Source of the DNA: Capillimicrobium parvum
Lineage (GTDB): Bacteria; Actinomycetota; Thermoleophilia; Solirubrobacterales; Solirubrobacteraceae
Reading direction: 5' to 3'
NCBI RefSeq assembly: GCF_021172045.1
Contig: NZ_CP087164.1
Span: forward strand, 1,302,001 to 1,366,000
DNA: 64,000 nt
Shown here: positions 44,903 through 53,118 of the stretch, piece after piece
How the letters are laid out: every line of letters begins with the position of its first letter
How positions within the stretch are numbered: position 1 is the first letter of the stretch
Made by a program: the position numbers and the translations under genes
The notes under the pieces: generated by a model
What the model was told of the DNA's origin: nothing
What the model saw: only the letters and a program-made list of their open reading frames with translations
The model's database searches: none

Positions 44903-45398
44903 TGTCGATCCCGTTGCCGGTCGTGGCGACCACGTCCCAGGCTGCGCCGAACTGATCGAGGCCCTCGCCGGTGGTGTCCCCAGGCTTCCGGTCGCCGGCG
45001 TAGTAGTAGAGCGGATGGCCGTTGTAGGCCACTTCGGTCTGGCCGTCTTTGCGCTTGGTCGTCGCGAGCTTCGAGGCGACGATGCCCGCGCTGGCCTTGG
45101 GGCTGCCCGACACGGTCAGCGGCGGCCAGAGGCTGGCGCAGGCGCCGTAGCAGGTGCTGGCCGTGCCCGTGTCCTTCTCGAACAGATAGAGCGAGCGGCC
45201 CTGCGAGTCGACCAGGATGCGCCCGAGCTTGGTCGTCCTGATCTGAACCGTGCCGGAGGCCGACGGCGCGGCCGTCCCCTGGCTGGCGCCCGCTGGGGCG
45301 GACGTATGGTTGGCGTCGTGGTTGGCGCCGCCGCCACCGCAGCCGGCGATTACGATCGCGAGCACGGCAGGGATCAGCGCGAGCAGTGAGCGTCTCAT
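44895..45398 (-). CDS. secreted lipoprotein with Y-x4-D repeats (COG4315-like)
   Basis: 167 residues. Lipobox VIAGC at about residues 16-20 after a short signal peptide, a Ser/Ala/Gly linker, then two repeats of the secreted-repeat family: LGRILVDSQGRSLYLFEKD with CYGACASLWPPL, and VAYNGHPLYYYAGD ending in FGAAWDVV. Such proteins are attached to the outer leaflet; a role in electron transfer or envelope stress has been suggested for relatives but is not established. AAGGAG precedes the ATG. It is co-transcribed with the membrane protein at 44402. Confidence 0.87.
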   Translation of the reverse strand: MRRSLLALIPAVLAIVIAGCGGGGANHDANHTSAPAGASQGTAAPSASGTVQIRTTKLGRILVDSQGRSLYLFEKDTGTASTCYGACASLWPPLTVSGSPKASAGIVASKLATTKRKDGQTEVAYNGHPLYYYAGDRKPGDTTGEGLDQFGAAWDVVATTGNGIDND

Positions 45399-45839
45399 GC
45401 GCGTTCGAACTCCTTGTCTAGACGGGAGCGCGGCGGTCGAGCGGCCGCTCGGGCGGCCAATCCGCGGCGTCCTGTGTCAAACACTCAAGACACCACCCCT
45501 GGTCGTTTCCTTCCCGCTGGGCGCTGCAATGGGCCGCACCCCGTCAATCCGGCCGCCCCCGAGGCGAGAGCATTTACCCCGTCGACCCGTCGAAGGTGTT
45601 GACGCTCAGATACCCCCGACGGCCCCGCCTAGCGCCAGGAACAAGTGCCGCAATGCCTGCGGGTAGATCCAGAGCAGCCAACGCCGGCTCTCGAGGTCGA
45701 GCATGCGCGCTTCGGTGGCGTCGGAGCGGGGACGCCTGCGCGCGACGGTCCAGGTACGGGACTGGGGGCGACGACGGATGCGCGGCGCGGGGCTCGTGAG
45801 CGATCATCGACGTCTTCAACAACAACAGGCGAGGACACC
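45399..45839. other. 441-bp intergenic region with a possible short C-terminal coding remnant
   Basis: Divergent promoters for the lipoprotein and NmrA-like genes must lie here. A minus-strand frame ending near 45602 reads LDLESRRWLLWIYPQALRHL and then a hydrophobic tail, which looks like a real C-terminus, but no start or family can be named. A GTCTAGAC palindrome lies at 45416-45423. Confidence 0.35.
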
Positions 45840-46598
45840 ATGAAGATCGTGGTCATCGGTGGGAGCGGGCGCGTAGGCGGCAACGTCGTGCGCCGACTGG
45901 CAGCGCAGGGCCATGACCCGGTGCCGGCCTCACCCGCGACGGGCGTCGACACCATCACCGGGGAGGGCCTTGCCGACGTGATGCTGGGTGCTGACGTCGT
46001 CGTCGACGTGTCCAACGCGCCGGTCTGGGACGACGATGCGGTGCGGGAGTTCTTCACCACCTCGACGCGCAACATGCTGGCGGCGGAGCGCGACGCCGGC
46101 GTCGGTCACCATCTCGCGTTGACGATCGTCGGGGCCGACCGCCTGCCCGACAGCGGCTACCTGCGCGCCAAGGTCGCCCAGGAGGCCGAGATCGAATCCC
46201 GGGCCATCCCCTACACCATCCTGCGCGCCACGCAGTTCTTCGACTTCCTGGCCCAGATCGTCGAGGCCGGCGCCGAAGGCGACAGCGTCCGGCTCTCGGC
46301 CGGGCTGATGCAGCTCGTCGCCGTAGATGATGTCGCGGCGACGCTGGCCGAGCTCGCGATCGGCGCGCCGGTCGGTGGCCGCGTCGAGCTCGGCGGGCCC
46401 GAGGCGCTGGGCATCGACGCGTGGGCGCGGCGCCTGTTCGCCGCCACCGGGGACGCGCGGACGGTCGTTCCCGACTCGCACGCGCGCTACTTCGGAACCG
46501 AGCTCAAGGCCGGCGAGCTGACGCCCGGCGCGGGCGCCCGCATCGGGAAGGTCGACTTCGATACGTGGTTCGCCGCAAACCAGCAGGAGGCCAGCTGA
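45840..46598 (+). CDS. NAD(P)-binding protein, NmrA/SDR-a type
   Basis: 252-residue atypical short-chain dehydrogenase: MKIVVIGGSGRVGGNVVRRLAAQGH cofactor loop (GGxGxxG), VVVDVSNAP, GVGHHLALTIVGADR, YLRAKVAQEAEIE in place of the YxxxK site, and YTILRATQFFDF. Proteins of this type bind NADPH as redox sensors or reduce quinone- or flavonoid-like substrates. The ATG at 45840 follows GAGG. The gene stands alone with about 210 bp before the next SDR gene. Confidence 0.88.
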   Translation: MKIVVIGGSGRVGGNVVRRLAAQGHDPVPASPATGVDTITGEGLADVMLGADVVVDVSNAPVWDDDAVREFFTTSTRNMLAAERDAGVGHHLALTIVGADRLPDSGYLRAKVAQEAEIESRAIPYTILRATQFFDFLAQIVEAGAEGDSVRLSAGLMQLVAVDDVAATLAELAIGAPVGGRVELGGPEALGIDAWARRLFAATGDARTVVPDSHARYFGTELKAGELTPGAGARIGKVDFDTWFAANQQEAS

Positions 46599-46811
46599 GA
46601 TCACGCTCGACTGAGAGCGCGGCCCTGATCGCCGAGCGGCAGTGCGTCAACTCAGCGCGGGTCACGGACGTCTGGCCGCTGAGCTGATCCTGGCGTCGCC
46701 GTGGCGGCGAGCGCGCGCGCTCATTCCGTGCGCGGGCACGGGACGGTGTAATCGCGCCGGACGACAGGCGACCGCTTGGCGAACCCTGCGACGAGGGAGG
46801 ATGATGCGCCG

Positions 46812-47555
46812 ATGTCTGCGAGCCTGAGACCCCGACGCGTCCTGGTCACGGGCGCCGCGTCGGGCATCGGCGCGAGCACGGCCGCCCGATTTCGCGCAGC
46901 GGGCGATCGCGTCGCGGGCGTGGACCGCGATGCCGAGGCGTTGCAGATGGTCGAGCTCGACGTGCGCGCGACGGGCGATGTCAGCGACGAGGGGTCCGTG
47001 CGAGCCGCCGTCGACGAGACGGCCCGCGCGCTCGGGGGACTCGACGTCCTCGTGAGCGCGGCCGGCGTGGCCGGCCGGGGCAACGTGGCTGACCTCGACG
47101 CCGCGGAGTGGGATCGCGTGTTCGCTATTAACGTTCGTGGGCTCTTCCTCACCGCCAAGCACGCCATCCCCCATCTGCGCAACGCCGGCGGCGGCTCGAT
47201 CATCAACCTCGCCTCCCAGTTGGGACTGGTGGCCGCGCCCGACGCCGCCGCGTATTGCGCCTCCAAGGGGGCCGCCATCCAACTCACCCGGGCCATGGCC
47301 ATCGACCACGCCACCGACGGGATCACGGTCAACGCCATCTGTCCCGGACCGACCGCCACGCCCATGCTCGACGCCTACTTCGACGGCAGCGACGACCCGG
47401 ATGCCGAGCGCGCCGACTTTGAGGCCACGATGCTCACCGGCCGCTTCGTGCAGCCGGAGGAGATCGCCGAGGCCGCCTTCTATCTCGCCCATCCGGCCGC
47501 GCGCTCGACGACCGGCGCAGTGTTGGTGGTGGACGCCGGCTACGTGATCCGCTGA
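46812..47555 (+). CDS. short-chain dehydrogenase/reductase (classical SDR)
   Basis: 247 residues: VLVTGAASGIGAST (TGxxxGIG), VSAAGVAG, catalytic Ser in INLASQ, YCASKGAA (Tyr-x3-Lys), and C-terminal TGAVLVVDAGYVIR. All catalytic residues of a classical NAD(P)-dependent alcohol or ketone oxidoreductase are there. The start is the ATG at 46812, preceded by GGGAGG; an upstream TTG would add 12 unconserved residues. It is monocistronic. Confidence 0.9.
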   Translation: MSASLRPRRVLVTGAASGIGASTAARFRAAGDRVAGVDRDAEALQMVELDVRATGDVSDEGSVRAAVDETARALGGLDVLVSAAGVAGRGNVADLDAAEWDRVFAINVRGLFLTAKHAIPHLRNAGGGSIINLASQLGLVAAPDAAAYCASKGAAIQLTRAMAIDHATDGITVNAICPGPTATPMLDAYFDGSDDPDAERADFEATMLTGRFVQPEEIAEAAFYLAHPAARSTTGAVLVVDAGYVIR

Positions 47556-48190
47556 ACGCCGCGCCGCACCGGCGCCATCAGGTGCTTATCGAGTGGGCCG
47601 ATCAGGAGGACGTGGCCCCTGGCAGGCCGCCAGCAGCCACCGCCACCGCCGGCGCGGCCAGCCCCGAGAACAACGACGGCGACGGCACCGCGGCGGCGAC
47701 GACGAGCGACAGTCATGGTGCGGACGTCTATCAGCCCAACAGCGTCGCGGGGCGATCGACCAGCATCGCTCGCACCTCGTTGAGCGTGAGGCCCTCGCCG
47801 ACCAGATCCCGCGCGAAGCGCGCCAGCCGGTCCGGGTAGTCGCCGTTGGCCGGTTGGCCGAGCGGCCAGACCGTCTTCATCAACGGCGGCTTCACCAGCC
47901 GCGAACCGATGACCGAGGGCTCCCAGCTGGTGGGACCACGCGCTCGTTCGGCGGTCGCCACCCCGAACGAGCGCGTCGTTCGCGGTTCGCGACTCCGCAC
48001 CACAGCTTGACTGTTCGCAGATGAGCCGCCGACAGTCTTGCCACCGGACGAGGATCATCCGCGCGGCCAAGCGTTCTACTGGCCGGACTTGCATAGGCAG
48101 AGCATGGTCCGTCGTAGCGCCCTGTTCGCGGGAGGTCGGCATCATCACTCGAGCTATGTGGCGGATGTACCGCCGGAGGACGTGAAGCTC
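47556..48190. other. 635-bp region with no intact gene
   Basis: Apart from an amidohydrolase-like relic on the minus strand (47731-48003) this stretch shows only Arg/Pro-rich shadow frames. The right end contains GGAGG at about 48175-48180, serving the lipoprotein gene at 48191. Confidence 0.4.
47731..48003 (-). pseudogene. C-terminal relic resembling an amidohydrolase/phosphotriesterase-type protein
   Basis: The 90-codon frame becomes protein-like in its second half: VKPPLMKTVWPLG, then DRLARFARDLVGEGLTLNEV and RAMLVDRPATLLG. The last element is like the end of amidohydrolase-2 and PTE-type TIM barrels (metal-site strands would lie upstream and are missing). Probably a decayed fragment; family assignment is tentative. 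Confidence 0.3.
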
Positions 48191-49021
48191 ATGGTCCGCC
48201 CTTGCGCCGACCGCTCCCCGAGTCCTGTCCTGCTCGTCGCGGCGGTGGGTTGTGCCCTCGTTCTCGCGTTGACGGGCTGTCGCAGATCCTCGGACATGCG
48301 CGCCGCCGTGGCGTCGCCCGCGGGCTCGACGTACACGTTGATGCAGATGAACCTGTGTCTGTCCGGTCTGGCCGTGTGCTACACCAAGGTGGCATACCCG
48401 GCGGTGGTGGAGGAGGCAGTGGCGCGCATCCGCAAAGCGCACCCGGACGCGGTCACGTTCAACGAGGCCTGCCGGGGTGACGTCGCGCTGATCGCCCGGC
48501 GGACCGGTTACCACCTGCGCTTCGCGAGGGTGATCTACCTCGGCAAGCCCTTGACCTGCATCCAGCCGGGGGGCCGCGGACTCTTCGGTGACGCGGTTCT
48601 CACCAAGGCAGCCATCGAGAGCACGGGCAGCAGGCCTTTCGAAGCACAGGCGGGCATCGAGCGGCGCGGGTGGCTATGCGTGACCACCCGGGTCGACGTC
48701 GACGTGTGCACCGCCCACCTCGCCAGCGGCGAGATCGAGGAGGTGGCTGCAAACGACCCGCAGTGCAACGAGCTCGGGTCGCTCCTCGCACGTCGCGCGG
48801 TCGCCCGCACAGTCATCTTCGCGGGAGACGTCAACCGTCGCTCGTCCTGCGCCCCCGGGGGCTTCTGGACACGTACCGACGCGTTGGCCGAGCAGGACAG
48901 CGGGCGTCAGCACGTCTATGGAACGGGCGCGCTCCGCTCGCCGTCGGCCCAGGTGTTGCACACCACCCACACGGACCATGAAATCCTGCTCGTCCGCGCG
49001 CACCTCGCCGCACCGCCATGA
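48191..49021 (+). CDS. lipoprotein of the endonuclease/exonuclease/phosphatase superfamily
   Basis: 276 residues. After a signal peptide with lipobox LALTGC (about residues 26-31), the EEP fold is visible: TYTLMQMNLC (Asn), AVTFNEAC (metal Glu), TAHLAS, VIFAGDVN (Asp-x-Asn) and the final HTDHEIL (Asp-His). All main metal and catalytic positions of DNase-I-like phosphodiesterases are present, so a secreted, membrane-anchored nuclease or phosphatase is likely. The ATG at 48191 has GGAGG 11 bases upstream. Confidence 0.82.
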   Translation: MVRPCADRSPSPVLLVAAVGCALVLALTGCRRSSDMRAAVASPAGSTYTLMQMNLCLSGLAVCYTKVAYPAVVEEAVARIRKAHPDAVTFNEACRGDVALIARRTGYHLRFARVIYLGKPLTCIQPGGRGLFGDAVLTKAAIESTGSRPFEAQAGIERRGWLCVTTRVDVDVCTAHLASGEIEEVAANDPQCNELGSLLARRAVARTVIFAGDVNRRSSCAPGGFWTRTDALAEQDSGRQHVYGTGALRSPSAQVLHTTHTDHEILLVRAHLAAPP

Positions 49022-49126
49022 AATGCAAGGCCTCGCGCAGCGGCGCCCGACGGGCCCGAGGGTGCTCATCGCCGCCTACCGCGACGGTACCGTCGGCGAT
49101 GGCGGTCATCGAGCGGGACCTCGGCA

Positions 49127-49276
49127 GAGTTGACGCTGATGTGCGCCCTCTTCAACATGTGGAACCGCTTCCCGCTCGAGTACGAGGGGGCGCTCGCAGC
49201 GGGGGTCGGTATCGAGAGGATGATGATCTCGACGTGGCCGCGGCTGAGGCGCTCGAGCGGGGTGACGACGCGCTAG
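49127..49276 (+). pseudogene. carboxymuconolactone-decarboxylase-like C-terminal relic
   Basis: Within the 317-bp gap after the lipoprotein gene, a 50-codon frame begins ELTLMCALFNMWNRF, the C-terminal helix pattern of the CMD/AhpD family, and then degenerates. No Cys-x-x-Cys half is found upstream. The rest of the gap holds nothing recognisable. Confidence 0.35.
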
Positions 49277-49338
49277 GAGCCGGGCGCCCGCGAGACGGCG
49301 ATCCTCATCGCCGCGATCCTACGCCGAGGCCATCTTGA

Positions 49339-49812
49339 CTATGCCCGGCGCGACGCGGTGATCTCTTCCAGGCGCTGCGCGGACGCGACGAGCCACGCCT
49401 TGATGGCAGCGATCTCATCCGAAGCAAGGTCCTCTTCGATGGCGTCCTCGAGTCCTCGCACAACCGGCGTGGCTGCCGCCAATCGCTGCTCCCCTTCGGA
49501 CGTCAGCATGACTTCGAGGATGCGGCCGTGCGTCGGGTGCGGGCGTCGCTCGACAAGGCCGGCCCGCTCGAGGGTCGCGAGCACGCCGTTCATCGCCTGA
49601 GGCGTCGTGTTGCAGGCCCGGGCGAGGTCGGCGCCGGACACACCGGGGTCTCTGGCCAGCACGCTGAGCACCGCATATTGAGCCCCGTTCAATCCATGGG
49701 CGCGCAGGGCCGTCTCCATGGCGATGCGAAAGGCCTGCCACGCCTGCCGCAATAGGTAGCCGCTGCGGCCGTCGACTCCCCGATAGCGCTCTCCGATCCG
49801 TGGACTGCTCAC
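49339..49812 (-). CDS. MarR family transcriptional regulator
   Basis: 157-residue winged-helix repressor: GLNGAQYAVLSVLARDPG, DLARACNTTPQAMNGVLATLERAGLVERRPHP (recognition helix and wing), and dimerisation helices at both ends. GTG start at 49812. It is divergent from a SnoaL-like gene, with an inverted repeat overlapping that gene's promoter, so it most likely represses the pair and responds to a small phenolic or oxidant. Confidence 0.9.
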   Translation of the reverse strand: MSSPRIGERYRGVDGRSGYLLRQAWQAFRIAMETALRAHGLNGAQYAVLSVLARDPGVSGADLARACNTTPQAMNGVLATLERAGLVERRPHPTHGRILEVMLTSEGEQRLAAATPVVRGLEDAIEEDLASDEIAAIKAWLVASAQRLEEITASRRA

Positions 49813-49830
49813 CCAGCGAGTGTATCAAGC

Positions 49831-49861
49831 CCTTGACAACATGTCAGGTCCCTGCCATGAT
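49831..49861 (+). promoter_or_regulatory. promoter of the SnoaL-like gene with overlapping MarR-type operator
   Basis: TTGACA (49833-49838), 17-bp spacer and CATGAT (49856-49861) form a sigma-70-like promoter. The -35 and spacer contain the inverted repeat TGACA-ACA-TGTCA (49834-49846), a plausible MarR dimer site between the divergent genes. Confidence 0.6.
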
Positions 49862-49918
49862 CGCAGGGACTTTACATCCGAAGGATGGTCCGCTCCGGAC
49901 CCCGAGAAGGGAGCAGCG

Positions 49919-50359
49919 ATGACCGCTCAGCCAACGACCACAGCACGGATGACGCGAGCGCAGATGGACGCGCTCGTGGATGGCCACTACCGCGCCGAGG
50001 AGAGCGGCGACCTGGAGGCCATCGTCGACGGATTCACCGCCGACGCGCAGCACGATGTCGTCGGACGCCCCGGTGACGCCCTTCACGGCGGCGATCAGAT
50101 CGCAGGTTTCTATCGAGCTCTGTTCGAGGAGATGCGCATCGACCGCTTCGAGCCCGTTCGACGCTGGTATGGCGATGACCACGTCGTCGACGAGTCGATA
50201 TTGCACGCGACCGCGAATGGCCACCCTTTCGGACTCGAGGGTCGCGGACGACCGGTGCGGTCGCGGTTCCTGCATATCTTCGACTTCACCGACGGCCTGA
50301 TCAGCCGGGAAAGCGCCTGGATCGACCTCGCCGCGATCCAGCAGCAGCTCTCTGACTGA
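49919..50359 (+). CDS. SnoaL-like nuclear transport factor 2 family protein
   Basis: 146-residue NTF2-fold protein: HYRAEESGDLEAIVDGFTADA, QIAGFYRALFEEM, RSRFLHIFDFTDGLISRES. It is of the ketosteroid-isomerase/SnoaL type, but catalytic Asp/His positions cannot be assigned. GAGAAGGGAG lies just before the ATG. Probably regulated by the divergent MarR protein. Confidence 0.87.
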   Translation: MTAQPTTTARMTRAQMDALVDGHYRAEESGDLEAIVDGFTADAQHDVVGRPGDALHGGDQIAGFYRALFEEMRIDRFEPVRRWYGDDHVVDESILHATANGHPFGLEGRGRPVRSRFLHIFDFTDGLISRESAWIDLAAIQQQLSD

Positions 50360-50506
50360 TCGCCCGGCGCGGGTGCCCAGGTCGCCGGTCAGGAGGTGTA
50401 CGACGCGGGCGCGGCGGCAAGTGCCGGCCCCACCACTTCCATGCCCTGGGTCTCGCACGCGATCCGCGCGACCGCAACCCCGGTGCCCGTGCCGCCAGCG
50501 GCACGA

Positions 50507-51838
50507 TCAGCCTGGTCCTGGGTCGACCGTGGCTGAGTTGTTGGCGGGCTGAGGGTCGGGGGTGCTGCTCGTAACGACGGCGGTGTTGGTCGCGCTCGGT
50601 CGGTGGGGGCCGCCGGGAGAAACCACCGTGATCTCCGCGGCCACGGAGCCGTGGGGGTACATGAATCCGGCTCGGCACGAGATCGTGCCGCCGTGCCCTC
50701 GTCGCGGCGGTGCGCAGACCATGTGATCCGGCCGGGTTCGGAGCGACAGGAACTTCGCCCCGGCGGGGAGTGAGTCCGTGATGACGACGTTCTCGGCTCC
50801 CGACGGACCCGCGTTGGTCGCCCCGACGGTGTAGGTCAGCAACCCCCCGGGCCCACCGGAGTGTGCGCGGGCGACGATGCTCGCGGCGAGATCGGCCGAA
50901 GGGATGGTCTGCCAATCCGGCGCTGAGGCTGCTTCATGCCCCAGATTGGTGACCGCCGACCCGTCGACGTTCATGGACATCAACCTGGCGCCGTGCGGTC
51001 CGGGCGCGTCATCCGAGTTGATGAACACGATCGTGCGGCCGTCGGGGGACCACGACGGCGCGACGTCGTTCGAGAGGTTGGCGCGGACAAGCGCGACCCC
51101 TGATCCGTCGGCGTTAGCGACGTACAGGTCCTCGGGGAAGAACATGCCGGGCGGCGGAGGGAAGTAGCCGCGGGCGCTGGAGAACACCAGCCGGCGGCCA
51201 TCCGGCGACCACGCTGGATAGGAGTCGCCGGCCGGGTGATCGGTGAGCCGGGTTTCGCCGGTGCCGTCGGCGCGGATCGCGTAGATGTCCGTGTTGCGGT
51301 TGCGATCGCGCGCGAAGGCGATGGTGGTGCCATCGGGCGACCACGCCGGCCCGAAATCGGGTGCCGCGTTGGTCGTCAGTCGCCGCAGCTCGCCGCCGCC
51401 GGCGCTCACGACCCAGATGTCGGTGTTCCGGTCGCGCGTGCTCGTGAAGGCGATACGCGTGCCATCCGGCGACCACGTTGGCTCGGTCGACTCCTGGTTC
51501 GTCAGCGGCGTGACCCCCGACCCGTCCGCGTTCATGACGTAGAGGGTCGAGCGGGGGTAGACCACGGACCTCGCGAACGCGATCTTCGAGCCGTTCGGCG
51601 ACCAGGCCGGATCGCCGTTCCTCGCTCCGCTGGTGAGGATCACCACGTCCGAGCCGTCGGCGTTCATGGTCGAGATCTGACCGAACAGCGCGACGGCGAT
51701 CCTGCCGTTCGCTCCCGGGAACGCCGCGCCTGCCGTTGGCGCCCAGGTGAGCAGCGTCAGGACCGCGAGCGCGCTTGCCCAGGCCGCCGGCCACCGCGCA
51801 CGTCGCAGCAGGTGCGTCGGCCAACCCGCGATCTCCAT
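50507..51838 (-). CDS. secreted PD40/TolB-like beta-propeller protein with DUF11 domain
   Basis: 443 residues. A signal peptide (about 1-39) is followed by six to seven PD40 repeats of the TolB type (PAWSPDGTTIAFAR, TLYVMNADGSGVTPLT, EPTWSPDGTRIAFTS). Then comes a DUF11 domain (LTYTVGATNAGPSGAENVVITDSLPAGAKF), a bacterial surface adhesin-like Ig fold. No LPXTG or membrane anchor is seen. Probably an exported binding protein. The C-terminus ends in a repeat-like tail. Confidence 0.88.
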   Translation of the reverse strand: MEIAGWPTHLLRRARWPAAWASALAVLTLLTWAPTAGAAFPGANGRIAVALFGQISTMNADGSDVVILTSGARNGDPAWSPNGSKIAFARSVVYPRSTLYVMNADGSGVTPLTNQESTEPTWSPDGTRIAFTSTRDRNTDIWVVSAGGGELRRLTTNAAPDFGPAWSPDGTTIAFARDRNRNTDIYAIRADGTGETRLTDHPAGDSYPAWSPDGRRLVFSSARGYFPPPPGMFFPEDLYVANADGSGVALVRANLSNDVAPSWSPDGRTIVFINSDDAPGPHGARLMSMNVDGSAVTNLGHEAASAPDWQTIPSADLAASIVARAHSGGPGGLLTYTVGATNAGPSGAENVVITDSLPAGAKFLSLRTRPDHMVCAPPRRGHGGTISCRAGFMYPHGSVAAEITVVSPGGPHRPSATNTAVVTSSTPDPQPANNSATVDPGPG

Positions 51839-52457
51839 CGCCGGTCACTACGCGCGGCAAGTCGAGACTCTGACGCGCGAGCCGAGCCGAGCTCGTGGCA
51901 CCGCTGTCCGCCTCCGCCGCGCCCCAGTCGCGGGTCTACCGGGCTCATGCACCTGCAGCCGGTTGCCGCATCACCGCCGATCCGCTCGTCGTGGCGGACG
52001 ACGGATCGAACGGCGGCCGGGTCACCGTCTGCCCGGTCATCCCGCCGCGGCCGGCGACGGCGTCCAGCGTGATGTCGGCGTAGTCGGACTCGCAGAACAG
52101 CACCGGAAGCCCTGATGATCGCCCGGCGCGTCAATCTTCGAGTTGGCCAGACCAAACGCGAGATACGGCTCATCGATGAGCCATCACTCCTCGACCCAGG
52201 TGCCTACTGGCCATTGATGCGTCGGTTCACGAGCAGGGCCATCTGGGCGGAGAGCCGCCTATCCCTGCTCGCGGAAGTCGAGGCCGGTGAGTTCCGAGAT
52301 TCGCGCGAAGCTCTAGTGCGAGACGGCGTTCGGCACGATTGCAGGCAGGCGGAAGCAGAAGCGCGGTCGAGGCGAAGCAGAGATCCGCCGATGAGTTCTG
52401 GCGACTGTGCCGGTCTATCAGGACGTACGCCATCGAGCCGCCGACTGGAGACCCACC
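51839..52457. other. 619-bp region with no intact gene
   Basis: Holds a TetR-like relic (51945-52110, minus). A plus frame near 52130-52330 reads REIRLIDEPSLLDPGAYWPL and looks mildly protein-like, but I cannot place it. The last 20 bases carry the ribosome-binding site (GGAG) of the VOC gene. Confidence 0.4.
51945..52110 (-). pseudogene. TetR regulator helix-turn-helix relic
   Basis: A minus-strand frame reads YADITLDAVAGRGGMTGQTV, closely matching the TetR recognition helix pattern (TTLDAVAxRAGVTxQTV). It then diverges and ends at a TGA (51945-51947) after about 25 unrelated residues. The ligand domain and N-terminal arm are gone. Confidence 0.35.
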
Positions 52458-52928
52458 ATGACCAATCCCGGACATCCCGGCCGCATGCTGTTCGTGACCA
52501 TCCCCGTCGCGGACCTCGAGCGCAGCAAGGCGTTCTTCGCGAAGCTCGGGTTCAGCTTCAACCCGCTGTTCAGCGACGAGACGGGCGCCTGCATGTTGGT
52601 CGGCGAGCAGGCCTTCGTCATGCTGTGCAGCCGCGAGAAGTTCGCGGAGCTCGCGAAGCTGCCGATCGCCGATCCGACGACCCACACGCTGGCGCTGTAC
52701 TGCTTCAGCGTGTCATCTCGCGATGAGGTCGATGCGGTCAGCGCCGCTGCGCTTGCAGCGGGCGGCATCGAGGCGGATGGCGCGGAGGACTATGGCTTCA
52801 TGTATTCGCGCAGCTTCTTCGACCTCGACGGTCACGGCTGGCAGGTGATGTGGATGGACCCGGCGGCGGTGGAGCAGGGCCCCGAGGCGTTCGCGGCGTC
52901 CGTGCAGGAGGCCGACGCCCCGGCCTGA
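52458..52928 (+). CDS. VOC family protein (glyoxalase/extradiol-type fold)
   Basis: 156 residues: MLFVTIPVADLERSKAFFAKLGF, then CMLVGEQAFVMLCS, and a second half with RSFFDLDGHGWQVMWMDPAAVEQ. The FxDxDGHxW(Q)V pattern is typical of the PhnB/VOC branch common in Actinobacteria. The function of this branch is generally unassigned. The ATG at 52458 is preceded by GGAG. It is monocistronic. Confidence 0.88.
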   Translation: MTNPGHPGRMLFVTIPVADLERSKAFFAKLGFSFNPLFSDETGACMLVGEQAFVMLCSREKFAELAKLPIADPTTHTLALYCFSVSSRDEVDAVSAAALAAGGIEADGAEDYGFMYSRSFFDLDGHGWQVMWMDPAAVEQGPEAFAASVQEADAPA

Positions 52929-53118
52929 CCCACCATCACGTCCCGTACGACGCTCAGCTGGCGGCTCTCGCACGGACGAGCACCGGTACTGAGCTGGGCC
53001 ACCACACCCCTCCGTCGCTTCGGGGCAGATCGAATCGTCAAGCCAATGCCGCGCCGCCTCTCCCAATTCGCGCCGAGCAGCAGTCGCCGCTCGAGCATTG
53101 CCACTGCCGCTCCTCGTC

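Noticed and set aside
45416-45423. GTCTAGAC palindrome upstream of the lipoprotein gene
   Set aside because: Only 8 bp, expected by chance at this window size; not listed as an operator.
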